This document shows, piece after piece, positions 25,574-34,492 of a DNA stretch of 60,055 bases; within the stretch, counting starts at the first letter, position 1; each line of letters starts with the position of its first letter. Both the position numbers and the translations under genes were made by a program. The stretch is from Flavobacterium sp. UBA7680 (GTDB lineage Bacteria > Bacteroidota > Bacteroidia > Flavobacteriales > Flavobacteriaceae): the NCBI RefSeq assembly GCF_002482975.1, contig NZ_DLHA01000056.1, forward strand, positions 1 through 60,055, given 5' to 3'. The notes beneath the pieces were generated by a model, which was given only the letters and a program-made list of their open reading frames with translations, was not told the origin of the DNA and ran no database searches.

Positions 25574-28500
25574 ATGAAAAAAATGTTATTAACAATGACA
25601 ATATTCTTGTTGAGTTTTGTCGCAACTTTTGCCCAAGTTGTAAAAATCGGGATGATGGGATCTGCTGTTGGAACAATCAACACGGTAGACGATGTAAAGT
25701 TATTTCCGCTTGACGGAGAAAACTATTTTGCACCGTCGTATGACTTACAAAGAGGTACTTTTTATTTTAGACAAGACAACACCATTTTATGGGGAGCGAC
25801 TGCTTTTCCTTCGGGAACAGCGGTTAAAAATTCTGATAATAGAATTTCTATTATGGAAGCAGGCGCCTACACGATTAACTTCAACCGTATTTCAGGCGCT
25901 TATAGCATTATAAAAGATGGTACAACCGTTCCGCCAGTTATCGTTGATCCAATTGTTCCGGAACCTGTTATCCCAAATCCAGGAAGAAATATTTATGTAA
26001 AACGTGAAGGGTCGACTACTGCACCAAAAATTCATGTTTGGACAAATGATTCTGGTAAAGACGTAGCGATCACCAACACTTCTAGCTGGCCTAACAATTT
26101 ACCAACTATGACCGCTGATACCGATGGTTGGTTTAAATATAATGTTACAGCAAATAGTGTAGGTACTTTGTTCCGATATGGTACTTTTCAAACACCAGAT
26201 TATAAATACTACAACCAAGATGTTTGGATTTTATTAAATTCAGATGGAACTCAAAAAACAGTAAGTTTAACAGATTTAAGAGTAGAAACTCCTAAAGTTA
26301 GTTTTAGTTCATCACAAACGCCTCAGGCAGATGGTTGTTATTTAGAAAACCAAGAGGTATATATATATTTATCTTCAAATATTCCTAATACTTTAGTTTA
26401 TTATACATTAGATGGTACCGATCCTATTCCAGGTGTTGGTTCAACAGCTATTGGATATTCTACATTAAGTATCAATGCATCAGCAAGCAGAGTAAAAGCT
26501 GTAATTTATAATGGCACTCAAAGAATTTCTGACATTGTTACCAAAGATTATTGTTTCAAAAAAGGAATTGTTACTATTAATGTTAGCCCAGCACCAAATG
26601 CAAACGGTAAATATTTTATTGGTCAAAAAGTAACCGTAACTTTAACCTCAAACGCTACCGAATTCCCAATTTGGTACACTACTGATGGAACAGCACCTTA
26701 TTATATTAGTGGTTCTAAACAAGATTACACAGTTCCGTTTGAAATAACAACTGACGCTGAAATTGGAGCAAACATGTATTTAGGAGGTGGTTGGAGATAT
26801 GGGCGTTATACTGAAACTGCTTTAAAGTCAATCCAATTCGAAGCAGCTCCAGAAGTGCCAACTTTTACGTATTCAACTACACCTTGGTTAAATGAAAATG
26901 GTAAATACAATGCAGGAGCAAACGTAGCGGTTACTTTTAATTTATCTCCTTCAAATCCAGATTGGGATGTGTATTATTCTTTAGACAATCAAGAGGTTGA
27001 TTTAACTAAAATCAACACAGGAGCAAATACATTAAACCCTATCAGATATTCAGGTGTATTTAATGTAAACAGCGATAAAGTGGTTTATGCTAAATTATAT
27101 AATGTGAAAACAGGGCAAAGCCAAGGCGTTTCTCCAATGATTTTCTCTTTTGAACCTAGTCAAACGCAAAGAACCATTTATGTAAAAAGAGAAGGTTCCA
27201 CAACCGCTCCAAGAATCCATGTTTGGACAAATGATTCAGGCAAAGATGTTGCCATTACCAATACTTCTAGTTGGCCAAATAATTTGCCAATCATGACGTC
27301 TGACACAAATGGATGGTTTAAATATGCTGTTACTGCGAATAACGTAGGAACTTTATTCAGATATGGCACTTTCCAAACTCCGGATTACAAATACTATAAC
27401 CAAGATGTTTGGATTACGTTGAATGCAGATGGAAGCAGAAAATCTGTAAGTTTTTCTAAGCCTTACGAAGAAACACCAGTGGTTTTGAGCATGACAAAAG
27501 ATGTAGAACCAAAAGCTAATGGAAAATACAATTTAGGAGCTTCGGTTAAAGTTACTTTTACTTCTAACGGAGGCGGTTACAAAAGATATATTGCTTACAC
27601 TACTGATGGATCAGACCCTAAAACAAGTTCAACTTATCAGTTGATTGTAGTGAATCAATATGTTCCGGCAGAATTGGTTATTAATTCAAATACTAATTTA
27701 AGAGCTATTGAAGAAGGTATTTACCGTTCAGGACCATATTCAAATGAAGTAGCGTTTAACTTCCAATTTGAGCCTGTAAGTATCGTTACCATAACTAAAG
27801 ACAAACAACCTAATGCAAATGGTAAATATGCTTTTGGAGAAACTGTTAATGTAAGTATTAATAGAACAGAAGGTTGTGGAGGATGTTCTTATGCAGATTT
27901 CTACACTGTAGATGGTACTGATCCAAAAACAAGTGCTACTAAAATTGCAGGAAGTTTTGTGACCTTACCAATAAATAAAACTACAACTGTAAGAGCGATT
28001 TCGTACCCAAGTATGGGTTCAAGTGCTAACTATACTGATGTTTCTGAAACATTAACTTTTGAAACCACAGTTCCTGTTCCAACCTTTACATTTTCGACTA
28101 ATCCAGGTCCTAAAAATAATGGAAAATATACTATAGGTACTCCAGTACAAGTAACCTTTAACTTGAGTCCAGTAAGTGCAGATTGGGATATTTATTATTC
28201 ATTAGACGGGAATGATGTTGATTTAACTAAAATTAATACCGGTGTTAATACTTTAAATCCGATTAGATACGCAGCTCCATTCAACGTATCTTCTAATGTA
28301 GTAGTTTACGCTAAATTATATAACGTTAAAACTGGTCAATCTCAAGGAGTGTCACCGATGAATTTTGAATTTGAAGCTGCACAACCTGAATACACTATAT
28401 ATGTAAAAAGACAAAGTGCTCAGTACAGTAGCGCGCCAAGAATCCACGTTTGGACAAAAGAAACAGGTGTTGATGTGCCAGTTACCAATCCAAGCAATTG

Positions 28501-28978
28501 GCCAAACAATTTAACATACATGAGTCATATGGGAATGGGTTGGTTTACATATACTACTACTAAACCTCAATTCGGATTCTTATTTGTATTTCCTGACAAA
28601 AAAACACCAGATTACAAATACTATTCAAAAAATGTTTGGGTGTTGTTAGATGCTAACGGAAATACGGTTTCAATTACCGACAATATGCCTACAGCAGCAA
28701 AAGAAGCTATTGAGGCAGAAGAAGCAGAAAAAGTATTTACAGTTAGTCCAAATCCAGTGTCTAGCAACTTTACTGTGAATTATTCAACAGGCAAAGAAGA
28801 AAGTATCAACTTAAATATTTACAGCTTAGCAGGACAATTATTGTACACTGAAAGTTTCCAAACTACGGTATTGCAAAAAGAGTTCAGCGCACAAAACTTA
28901 CGATTGAGTTCAGGTACCTATATTGTACAAGCACAATCTGCAAGTGGTGTAGAAACTAAAAAGATAATTGTAGAATAA
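25574..28978 (+). CDS. T9SS type A secreted multidomain protein with CBM26-like and chitobiase-type Fn3 modules
   Basis: 1134 aa, signal peptide ending ATFAQ. Three CBM26-like (starch-binding-like) modules begin near residues 136, 532 and 939, each with IYVKR, IHVWT, SNWPNNL and DYKYYxxxVW elements. Between them lie about six Fn3-associated (CHB_HEX_C-type) domains, recognised by YYTLDGTDP, WYTTDGTAP, AYTTDGSDP and FYTVDGTDP. Residues ~1052-1134 are a Por sorting domain (SPNPVSSNFTV to KKIIVE). No catalytic domain is visible, so it is probably a surface glycan-binding or adhesive protein. The C-terminus and 3' flank closely match the neighbouring 29388 gene. Confidence 0.85.
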   Translation: MKKMLLTMTIFLLSFVATFAQVVKIGMMGSAVGTINTVDDVKLFPLDGENYFAPSYDLQRGTFYFRQDNTILWGATAFPSGTAVKNSDNRISIMEAGAYTINFNRISGAYSIIKDGTTVPPVIVDPIVPEPVIPNPGRNIYVKREGSTTAPKIHVWTNDSGKDVAITNTSSWPNNLPTMTADTDGWFKYNVTANSVGTLFRYGTFQTPDYKYYNQDVWILLNSDGTQKTVSLTDLRVETPKVSFSSSQTPQADGCYLENQEVYIYLSSNIPNTLVYYTLDGTDPIPGVGSTAIGYSTLSINASASRVKAVIYNGTQRISDIVTKDYCFKKGIVTINVSPAPNANGKYFIGQKVTVTLTSNATEFPIWYTTDGTAPYYISGSKQDYTVPFEITTDAEIGANMYLGGGWRYGRYTETALKSIQFEAAPEVPTFTYSTTPWLNENGKYNAGANVAVTFNLSPSNPDWDVYYSLDNQEVDLTKINTGANTLNPIRYSGVFNVNSDKVVYAKLYNVKTGQSQGVSPMIFSFEPSQTQRTIYVKREGSTTAPRIHVWTNDSGKDVAITNTSSWPNNLPIMTSDTNGWFKYAVTANNVGTLFRYGTFQTPDYKYYNQDVWITLNADGSRKSVSFSKPYEETPVVLSMTKDVEPKANGKYNLGASVKVTFTSNGGGYKRYIAYTTDGSDPKTSSTYQLIVVNQYVPAELVINSNTNLRAIEEGIYRSGPYSNEVAFNFQFEPVSIVTITKDKQPNANGKYAFGETVNVSINRTEGCGGCSYADFYTVDGTDPKTSATKIAGSFVTLPINKTTTVRAISYPSMGSSANYTDVSETLTFETTVPVPTFTFSTNPGPKNNGKYTIGTPVQVTFNLSPVSADWDIYYSLDGNDVDLTKINTGVNTLNPIRYAAPFNVSSNVVVYAKLYNVKTGQSQGVSPMNFEFEAAQPEYTIYVKRQSAQYSSAPRIHVWTKETGVDVPVTNPSNWPNNLTYMSHMGMGWFTYTTTKPQFGFLFVFPDKKTPDYKYYSKNVWVLLDANGNTVSITDNMPTAAKEAIEAEEAEKVFTVSPNPVSSNFTVNYSTGKEESINLNIYSLAGQLLYTESFQTTVLQKEFSAQNLRLSSGTYIVQAQSASGVETKKIIVE

Positions 28979-29007
28979 CCTACCTACCCAACCAAAGGTT
29001 ATTTAGT

Positions 29008-29041
29008 AAAAATCCCGCAACTTTCGTTGCGGGATTTTTTT
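29008..29041 (+). terminator. Strong intrinsic terminator
   Basis: 14-bp stem AAAAATCCCGCAAC (29008-29021), loop TTTC, GTTGCGGGATTTTT (29026-29039), then T residues. Ends the 25574-28978 transcript. Confidence 0.9.
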
Positions 29042-29130
29042 GTTTCAAGTTTTTTTTGTTTACTTCATTAGTTTTCTATTTACTTAAATTTGGTTTGTTG
29101 GTTGAAGTCAAAAACTAAACAACTTGAAAC
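29042..29130. repeat. Palindromic intergenic element, copy 1
   Basis: Bounded by GTTTCAAGTT (29042-29051) and its exact inverse AACTTGAAAC (29121-29130). The 73-bp core 29058-29130 matches 33842-33914 at 70 of 73 positions in direct orientation. No coding capacity. It looks like a small MITE-like or REP-like element, or the relic of the duplication that made the two neighbouring genes. Confidence 0.7.
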
Positions 29131-29136
29131 AAAACA

Positions 29137-29178
29137 AACCTGACCCGAGCGATAGCGAACGGGCGAAGCAAACAAAAT
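29137..29178. repeat. 42-bp GC-rich REP-like repeat, copy 1
   Basis: Identical in inverted orientation to 33794-33835. Contains CCCGAGCGATAGCGAACGGG, an imperfect hairpin resembling the one at 14838-14860. Confidence 0.7.
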
Positions 29179-29243
29179 TTATAAATCTGACGTTTTTTTG
29201 CAAAAATGAGTAAATTTTGATTGTTAATAACTTTTTTTTAGGA

Positions 29244-29322
29244 AGCGGTTTTTCCCACTTATGACAAATATCGCCCACTTATGACAAATATCGCCCACTT
29301 ATGGGAAAAACCGCTGTTAGTA
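29244..29322 (+). promoter_or_regulatory. Period-20 repeats inside a 14-bp inverted repeat, upstream of the CotH-domain gene
   Basis: CCCACTTATG occurs at 29254, 29274 and 29294 (period exactly 20). The array is enclosed by AGCGGTTTTTCCCA (29244-29257) and its perfect inverse TGGGAAAAACCGCT (29302-29315). GTTAATAAC lies upstream and GTTAGTAAC immediately after. Transcribed, this would fold as a 14-bp stem with a 44-nt loop. It lies about 70 bp before the ATG. Function inferred. Confidence 0.55.
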
Positions 29323-29387
29323 ACTTATTTTACTAGTAAAGTATTGTAAATCCGATATTTGCATAAATAATAAAATCCTTTAAAAAT

Positions 29388-32300
29388 ATGAAAATTCACT
29401 TAGCCTTTAGCAGGATAAGCATAGTGCTTATGTTGTTAATAACTGGGTATGTTTCTGCTCAATTTACCAGCAGTAATTTACCAATTGTTGTGATTACCAC
29501 CGATGGTGGAATCGATATTGTTGACGAACCGAAAGTGCCTGGTTCTATAAAAATTATTGATCGGGGTGCTGGTCAAACCAATTTTTTAACTGATGTAGAT
29601 AATCCTGCATTTATAAATTATTCGGGTAGAATCGGAATTGAATTTAGAGGGAATACTTCTCAAATTCCAGATAAAAAACCTTATGGTTTTGATACCATGA
29701 CGGCAGATGATTTAAAAACGGTAGAAGTTTCGTTGTTAGGTATTTCAAAAGGAGACGATTGGATTTTAAACAATTTATCGTTTGACCCAAGTATGATGCA
29801 TGATTTTATTGCTTATAATTTGGCTAGAAAGATGGGTAATTATGCTGTTAGCACAGTATATTGTGAAGTTGTAGTTAATGGAGATTACAGAGGTTTGTAT
29901 ATTCTACAAGAGAAACCAAAACGAAAAAGAGTAGGTGTTTCCAAAATTGAACCTACAGATGTTAGTGGAATTAATTTAACTGGCGGATATTTAACAGAAG
30001 TTGACAGACCTGACCCAGGAATGGTGCCCGCTTGGTCAATGGAAAGTTATATTTCGGGCGCTCAAAATTTTGTTCATATTACGCCAAAGCCAGAGGAAAT
30101 TGTTCCTGAACAAAACGCTTATATAGAATCCGTTTTCAGAGATTTAGAAAGTAAAGCAACCGATTCAGATGCAGGTACAGGTTACCCTTCTGTAATTGAT
30201 GTTCCTTCTTTTATTGATTATATGATTGTAGGAGAATTAGGTTCAAGTTGCGATGTTTATACCTTTAGTACAAAATTTTATAAAGATCGTGGAGGTAAAT
30301 TAATTGCTGGTCCAGTTTGGGATTTTAATTTAGGTTTTGGAACCGACATGTTGTTTGATGGAGCGGTACCCGGAAGAAGTGTTTTAAATCAATGGCAGTT
30401 TAACAATTCCGATAACCAAGGACCTAAATTCTTTAAAGACTTATATAACAGATCAACTTATCGTTGTTACATGGCTAAAAGATTTAATGAATTATCTGCG
30501 CCAAATAAACCTTTAAATGTTGCTTACTTACATAATTTTATAGATTCTACTGCAGTTATTATTCAAGCTGCTACAGCTCGTGACTATGAAAGATGGGGAA
30601 CAGAAATGCCGTTTAAAAGAAAATCATTTAACGAAGAAATTACTTATTTAAAGAATTTTATTTCTCAGCGTTCAGCATGGATGACAACTACTTTGGGTAG
30701 TTTTACAGGATGTGTTAACACTACACTTCCAAATGTTGTAATTAACGAAATTATGTATAGTCCAAAGGCTTCGACAGCTTTTACAAATGCAGACGCGCAA
30801 GAATTTATAGAAATTAAAAATGCAGGCTCAACAGTAGCAGATTTAACCGGAGTGTATTTTAGAGGGGTTGGATTAGGATATCAGTTTCCGCCAAACACTA
30901 CACTAGCTCCTGGGCAAATTATAGTTTTAGCCAGTAATGCAACTACCTTTGAAGCAAAATACGGTTTTGCTCCATTTGGACAATATGCTTTAAACTTAAA
31001 TAACACTAGTCAAACTTTAACTTTATCGGCTCCTTTTGGAGAAACTATAGATAAGGTTGTTTATTCAGATAAAGCTCCATGGCCTAATGCAAAAGGAAAT
31101 GCAAAATCTTTAGAATTGATTAATGCAACCTTAGATAATTCATTAGGCAGTAATTGGTTTACATCTACTACTAATGAAGGAAGTCCAGGGGCAGAAAATA
31201 ATTTTATACCTACCCCAGTGGCTAGTGTGTCGGTGAGTCCTACAACCGCATCAATTTTAGTAGGCGGAACACAACAATTAACCGCTACCGTTTTACCCGC
31301 AAACGCAACTAACAAAAGTGTGAATTGGACTTCAAGCGATAACAATATAGCTACGGTTAGTACCGCAGGTTTAGTTACAGGTACAGGAGCAGGCGAAGTT
31401 GTGATAACTGCCACATCAGTAGATGGTTCTTTTACTGCCACATCAACTATAAATGTAAGTCCTATAGTGGTAACAAGTATTGAGACAACTTCTCCAGCTG
31501 TAACTATGTTAACAGGAGGAACGTACACCTTAACTACTTTAATCACGCCAGGTAATGCCACCAATAAAAAGTTAATTTACACTTCAAATAACGAATCGGT
31601 TGCAACGGTAAGCGCAACGGGAGTGATATCAGCTATTACACAAGGTAACGCAATTATAACCACGACATCTGAAGATGGAGGATTTACTGCATTATCAGAA
31701 GTTACAGTAAATACGCCTCCGGGAGTTGTTATTAATGTTAAAAGAGCGGGTTCAACCGAAAATCCTAAAATCCATGTTTGGAGTAAAGAAACAGGAAAAG
31801 ATATATCGGTAACAAATCCAAGCAACTGGCCTGCAAATTTACCAAATATGACTGCTGGCACTAACGGTTGGTTTACTTATGCCGTAAATAAAACACAAGT
31901 AGGAGTTTTGTTTAGATATGCTTCAAAACAAACTCCAGATTTTAAATATTTTGATAAAAACATTTGGATTTCTTTAGATGCAAACGGAAATATTATCGGA
32001 ACACCTAGTTTTACCAATCCAGATATAATTATTCCTGCACAAAGTGTAAATATAAATCCATCTAGTTTTGAGGTTTCATTAGGAGGAAGCGTAACAATAA
32101 CGCCTACCGTATTACCAAGTAATGCTTCTAATAAAAATATAACATGGTCATCAAGTAATAATTCAGTAGCTACAGTTAATAACACAGGTGTTGTAACAGG
32201 TGTTGCTGTAGGTAATGCCACAATTACTGCCACTACAGTTGATGGTGGATTCACTGCTACATCTCAAATTAATGTAAAATCAATTCCTGTAGAAGGAATA

Positions 32301-33698
32301 ACTATTACAACACAAACGGTTTCATTAGCTGTAAATAGTACACATATCATAACTGCTTCGGTTTTTCCAGTAAATGCATCTAACAAAAATGTTATTTGGA
32401 CTTCAAGCAATGCAACAATAGCTTCTGTAAATAATTCAGGAACCGTTACGGCTTTGTCTGTTGGAAATGCAGTGATTACAGCTACGACAGTTGATGGAGG
32501 TTTTTCAGCATCTGCTCAAATTACAGTTACTCCTGTTCAAGGAATCACCATCAGTGTAAAAAGAGCCAATGCAACGGCTACGCCTAAAATCCACGTTTGG
32601 AGCAAAGAAACAGGTATTGATATAGGAGTTACAAATTCAAGTAACTGGCCTAATAATTTGCCAAATATGACTGCTGGCACTAATGGTTGGTTTACATATA
32701 CAGTTAACAAAACCCAATTAGGTGTTTTATTCAGATACGGAACTTCTCAATCTGCTGATTTTAAATATTTTAATCAAAATGTTTGGATTTCTTTAGATGC
32801 AAATGGAAACATAATCGGAACACCTAGTTTTACTAATCCTGATGTAATTGTTCCTACTCAAAGTGTAAGTGTAAGTGCATCAACAGTGTCTTTATCTGTT
32901 GGAACTACCCAATCGCTTACTGCTACCGTATTACCAAGTAATGCTTCTAATAAAAATGTAAGCTGGTCTTCTAGTAATACAGCTGTTGCTACAGTTAGCA
33001 ATTCAGGGGTTGTAACAGCTGTTGCTATAGGTAATGCAACCATTACCGCTACTACCGTTGATGGAGGGTTTACAGCAATTTCAGAAGTTACAGTTACGCC
33101 TCCTGTTGGATTTACCATTTTTGTAAAAAGACAAAGTCCAACACAACAAAACCCTAAAATCCATGTTTGGAGTAAAGAAACAGGGATTGATGTAGGAATT
33201 ACAAATTCTAGCAATTGGCCAAATAACTTACCAAACATGACCATAACAGGTTCAGGATGGTACTCTTATCCAGTGGCTAAATCCCAATTTGGATTCTTAT
33301 TCAGATATTCAGACAAACAAACGGTAGATTATAAATATTATTCTAAAAATGTTTGGGTATTGTTAGATGCTAACGGAAATACCGTTTCCATTACTGATAA
33401 TATGCCTGTAGCATCAAAAGAAGCCGTTGAGGTAGTTGAAGAAGCTGAAAAAGTATTCACAGTGAGTCCAAATCCAGTTTCAAGCAACTTTACCGTGAAT
33501 TACTCAACAGGCAAAGAAGAAAGTATCAACTTAAATATTTACAGTTTAACCGGACAATTATTGTACACCGAAAGTTTCCAAACTACGGTGTTGCAAAAAG
33601 AGTTCAATGCACAAAACTTAAGATTGAGTTCTGGCACATACATCGTGCAAGCACAATCTGCTAGTGGTGTAGAAACTAAAAAGATAATTGTAGAATAA
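29388..33698 (+). CDS. T9SS type A secreted CotH-kinase-family protein with LTD, Big2 and CBM26-like modules
   Basis: 1436 aa, signal peptide ending YVSAQ. Residues ~60-430 form a CotH kinase domain, with IEFRGNTSQ, GDYRGLYILQEKPKRKR and the metal-site-like GPVWDFNLGFG. A lamin-tail domain follows (~447-550: VVINEIMYSPKA, EFIEIKNAG). Five bacterial Ig-like Big2 domains (TATVLPxNATNKxVxW, ATVSxxGxVT) begin near 611, 694, 883, 967 and 1156. Three CBM26-like modules begin near 780, 1052 and 1241. A Por sorting domain fills ~1356-1436 and is almost identical to that of the 25574 protein. Probably a surface protein; any kinase substrate is unknown. Confidence 0.88.
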   Translation: MKIHLAFSRISIVLMLLITGYVSAQFTSSNLPIVVITTDGGIDIVDEPKVPGSIKIIDRGAGQTNFLTDVDNPAFINYSGRIGIEFRGNTSQIPDKKPYGFDTMTADDLKTVEVSLLGISKGDDWILNNLSFDPSMMHDFIAYNLARKMGNYAVSTVYCEVVVNGDYRGLYILQEKPKRKRVGVSKIEPTDVSGINLTGGYLTEVDRPDPGMVPAWSMESYISGAQNFVHITPKPEEIVPEQNAYIESVFRDLESKATDSDAGTGYPSVIDVPSFIDYMIVGELGSSCDVYTFSTKFYKDRGGKLIAGPVWDFNLGFGTDMLFDGAVPGRSVLNQWQFNNSDNQGPKFFKDLYNRSTYRCYMAKRFNELSAPNKPLNVAYLHNFIDSTAVIIQAATARDYERWGTEMPFKRKSFNEEITYLKNFISQRSAWMTTTLGSFTGCVNTTLPNVVINEIMYSPKASTAFTNADAQEFIEIKNAGSTVADLTGVYFRGVGLGYQFPPNTTLAPGQIIVLASNATTFEAKYGFAPFGQYALNLNNTSQTLTLSAPFGETIDKVVYSDKAPWPNAKGNAKSLELINATLDNSLGSNWFTSTTNEGSPGAENNFIPTPVASVSVSPTTASILVGGTQQLTATVLPANATNKSVNWTSSDNNIATVSTAGLVTGTGAGEVVITATSVDGSFTATSTINVSPIVVTSIETTSPAVTMLTGGTYTLTTLITPGNATNKKLIYTSNNESVATVSATGVISAITQGNAIITTTSEDGGFTALSEVTVNTPPGVVINVKRAGSTENPKIHVWSKETGKDISVTNPSNWPANLPNMTAGTNGWFTYAVNKTQVGVLFRYASKQTPDFKYFDKNIWISLDANGNIIGTPSFTNPDIIIPAQSVNINPSSFEVSLGGSVTITPTVLPSNASNKNITWSSSNNSVATVNNTGVVTGVAVGNATITATTVDGGFTATSQINVKSIPVEGITITTQTVSLAVNSTHIITASVFPVNASNKNVIWTSSNATIASVNNSGTVTALSVGNAVITATTVDGGFSASAQITVTPVQGITISVKRANATATPKIHVWSKETGIDIGVTNSSNWPNNLPNMTAGTNGWFTYTVNKTQLGVLFRYGTSQSADFKYFNQNVWISLDANGNIIGTPSFTNPDVIVPTQSVSVSASTVSLSVGTTQSLTATVLPSNASNKNVSWSSSNTAVATVSNSGVVTAVAIGNATITATTVDGGFTAISEVTVTPPVGFTIFVKRQSPTQQNPKIHVWSKETGIDVGITNSSNWPNNLPNMTITGSGWYSYPVAKSQFGFLFRYSDKQTVDYKYYSKNVWVLLDANGNTVSITDNMPVASKEAVEVVEEAEKVFTVSPNPVSSNFTVNYSTGKEESINLNIYSLTGQLLYTESFQTTVLQKEFNAQNLRLSSGTYIVQAQSASGVETKKIIVE

Positions 33699-33729
33699 CC
33701 TACCTACCCAACCAAAGGTTATTTATTGA

Positions 33730-33758
33730 AAAACCCATGACTCTCGTCATGGGTTTTT
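33730..33758 (+). terminator. Intrinsic terminator after the CotH-domain gene
   Basis: 12-bp stem AAAACCCATGAC (33730-33741), loop TCTC, GTCATGGGTTTT (33746-33757), followed by T residues. Confidence 0.88.
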
Positions 33759-33793
33759 TGTTTCAAGTTTTATCGCTTCGCTGTTTCAAGTTT

Positions 33794-33835
33794 ATTTTGT
33801 TTGCTTCGCCCGTTCGCTATCGCTCGGGTCAGGTT
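33794..33835. repeat. 42-bp GC-rich REP-like repeat, copy 2 (inverted)
   Basis: Exact reverse complement of 29137-29178. It lies inside the second palindromic element, between a GTTTCAAGTTT end (33783) and the 73-bp core. Confidence 0.7.
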
Positions 33836-33841
33836 TTTCTT

Positions 33842-33914
33842 GTTTACTTCACTAGTTTTCTATTTACTTAAATTGGGTTTGTAGGTTGAAGTCAAAAACT
33901 AAACAACTTGAAAC
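33842..33914. repeat. Palindromic intergenic element, copy 2
   Basis: 73-bp core matching 29058-29130 with three differences, ending in AACTTGAAAC (33905-33914). Two GTTTCAAGTT copies precede it at 33760-33769 and 33783-33792. Confidence 0.7.
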
Positions 33915-33922
33915 AAAAAGCA

Positions 33923-34492
33923 CTAAGAAACAAACTCACTAATCAATCCATAAGCATCTGCTTTGGCGACTTCTAAATCAAAGTTTTGTAAAATGATATC
34001 GAATTGTGGGGCTACGCTTAATTCTTTTTCGGCTTTAGCCAAACGCATTTGTATTTTTTCTTCACTTTCGGTTTGTCGGGTGCGCAAACGTCTTTCTAAT
34101 TCTTCTTTAGAGGGTGGCTGTACAAAAACAGCTAACGTTTGTTCTGGAAATTGTTTTTTAATATTCAAACCACCTATTACGTCAATGTCAAAAATGATGT
34201 TTTTGCCTTCGTCCCACAGGCGTTGTAGCTCACTTTTTAAAGTGCCGTAGTAATTATTGGCATAAACTTCTTCATATTCCACAAATTCGTTGTTTTGAAT
34301 CCGTTTTTGAAACTCTTCTGCCGAAATAAAATAATAATCCTTTCCATTGATTTCCCCTTCCCTAGGACTGCGTGAAGCTGCCGAAATGGAAAACGCCAAT
34401 TTTAATTCTTCTTTAGATAATAAATGCTTTACCAAAGTAGTTTTACCTGAACCCGAAGGCGCGGAAAAAACGATTAATTTACCAGTACTCAT
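33923..34492 (-). CDS. gmk: Guanylate kinase
   Basis: 189 aa, usual length. It phosphorylates GMP/dGMP with ATP. P-loop FSAPSGSGKTTL at the N-terminus, GMP-binding region SRSPREGEINGKDYYF and EYEEVYANNYYGT, and lid region ERRLRTRQTESEE. The ATG overlaps the yicC stop by one base, so the two are translationally coupled. Confidence 0.97.
   Translation of the reverse strand: MSTGKLIVFSAPSGSGKTTLVKHLLSKEELKLAFSISAASRSPREGEINGKDYYFISAEEFQKRIQNNEFVEYEEVYANNYYGTLKSELQRLWDEGKNIIFDIDVIGGLNIKKQFPEQTLAVFVQPPSKEELERRLRTRQTESEEKIQMRLAKAEKELSVAPQFDIILQNFDLEVAKADAYGLISEFVS

Noticed and set aside
25461..29300. Possible CRISPR-like array from CCCACTTATG repeats
   Set aside because: Units are only 20 bp apart with no variable spacers and no cas genes; they fit protein-binding direct repeats better.
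31061..33244. Several long antisense open frames opposite the CotH-domain gene
   Set aside because: They mirror the repetitive Thr/Val/Ala-rich Big2 and CBM26-like repeats on the plus strand and lack family features or start signals.
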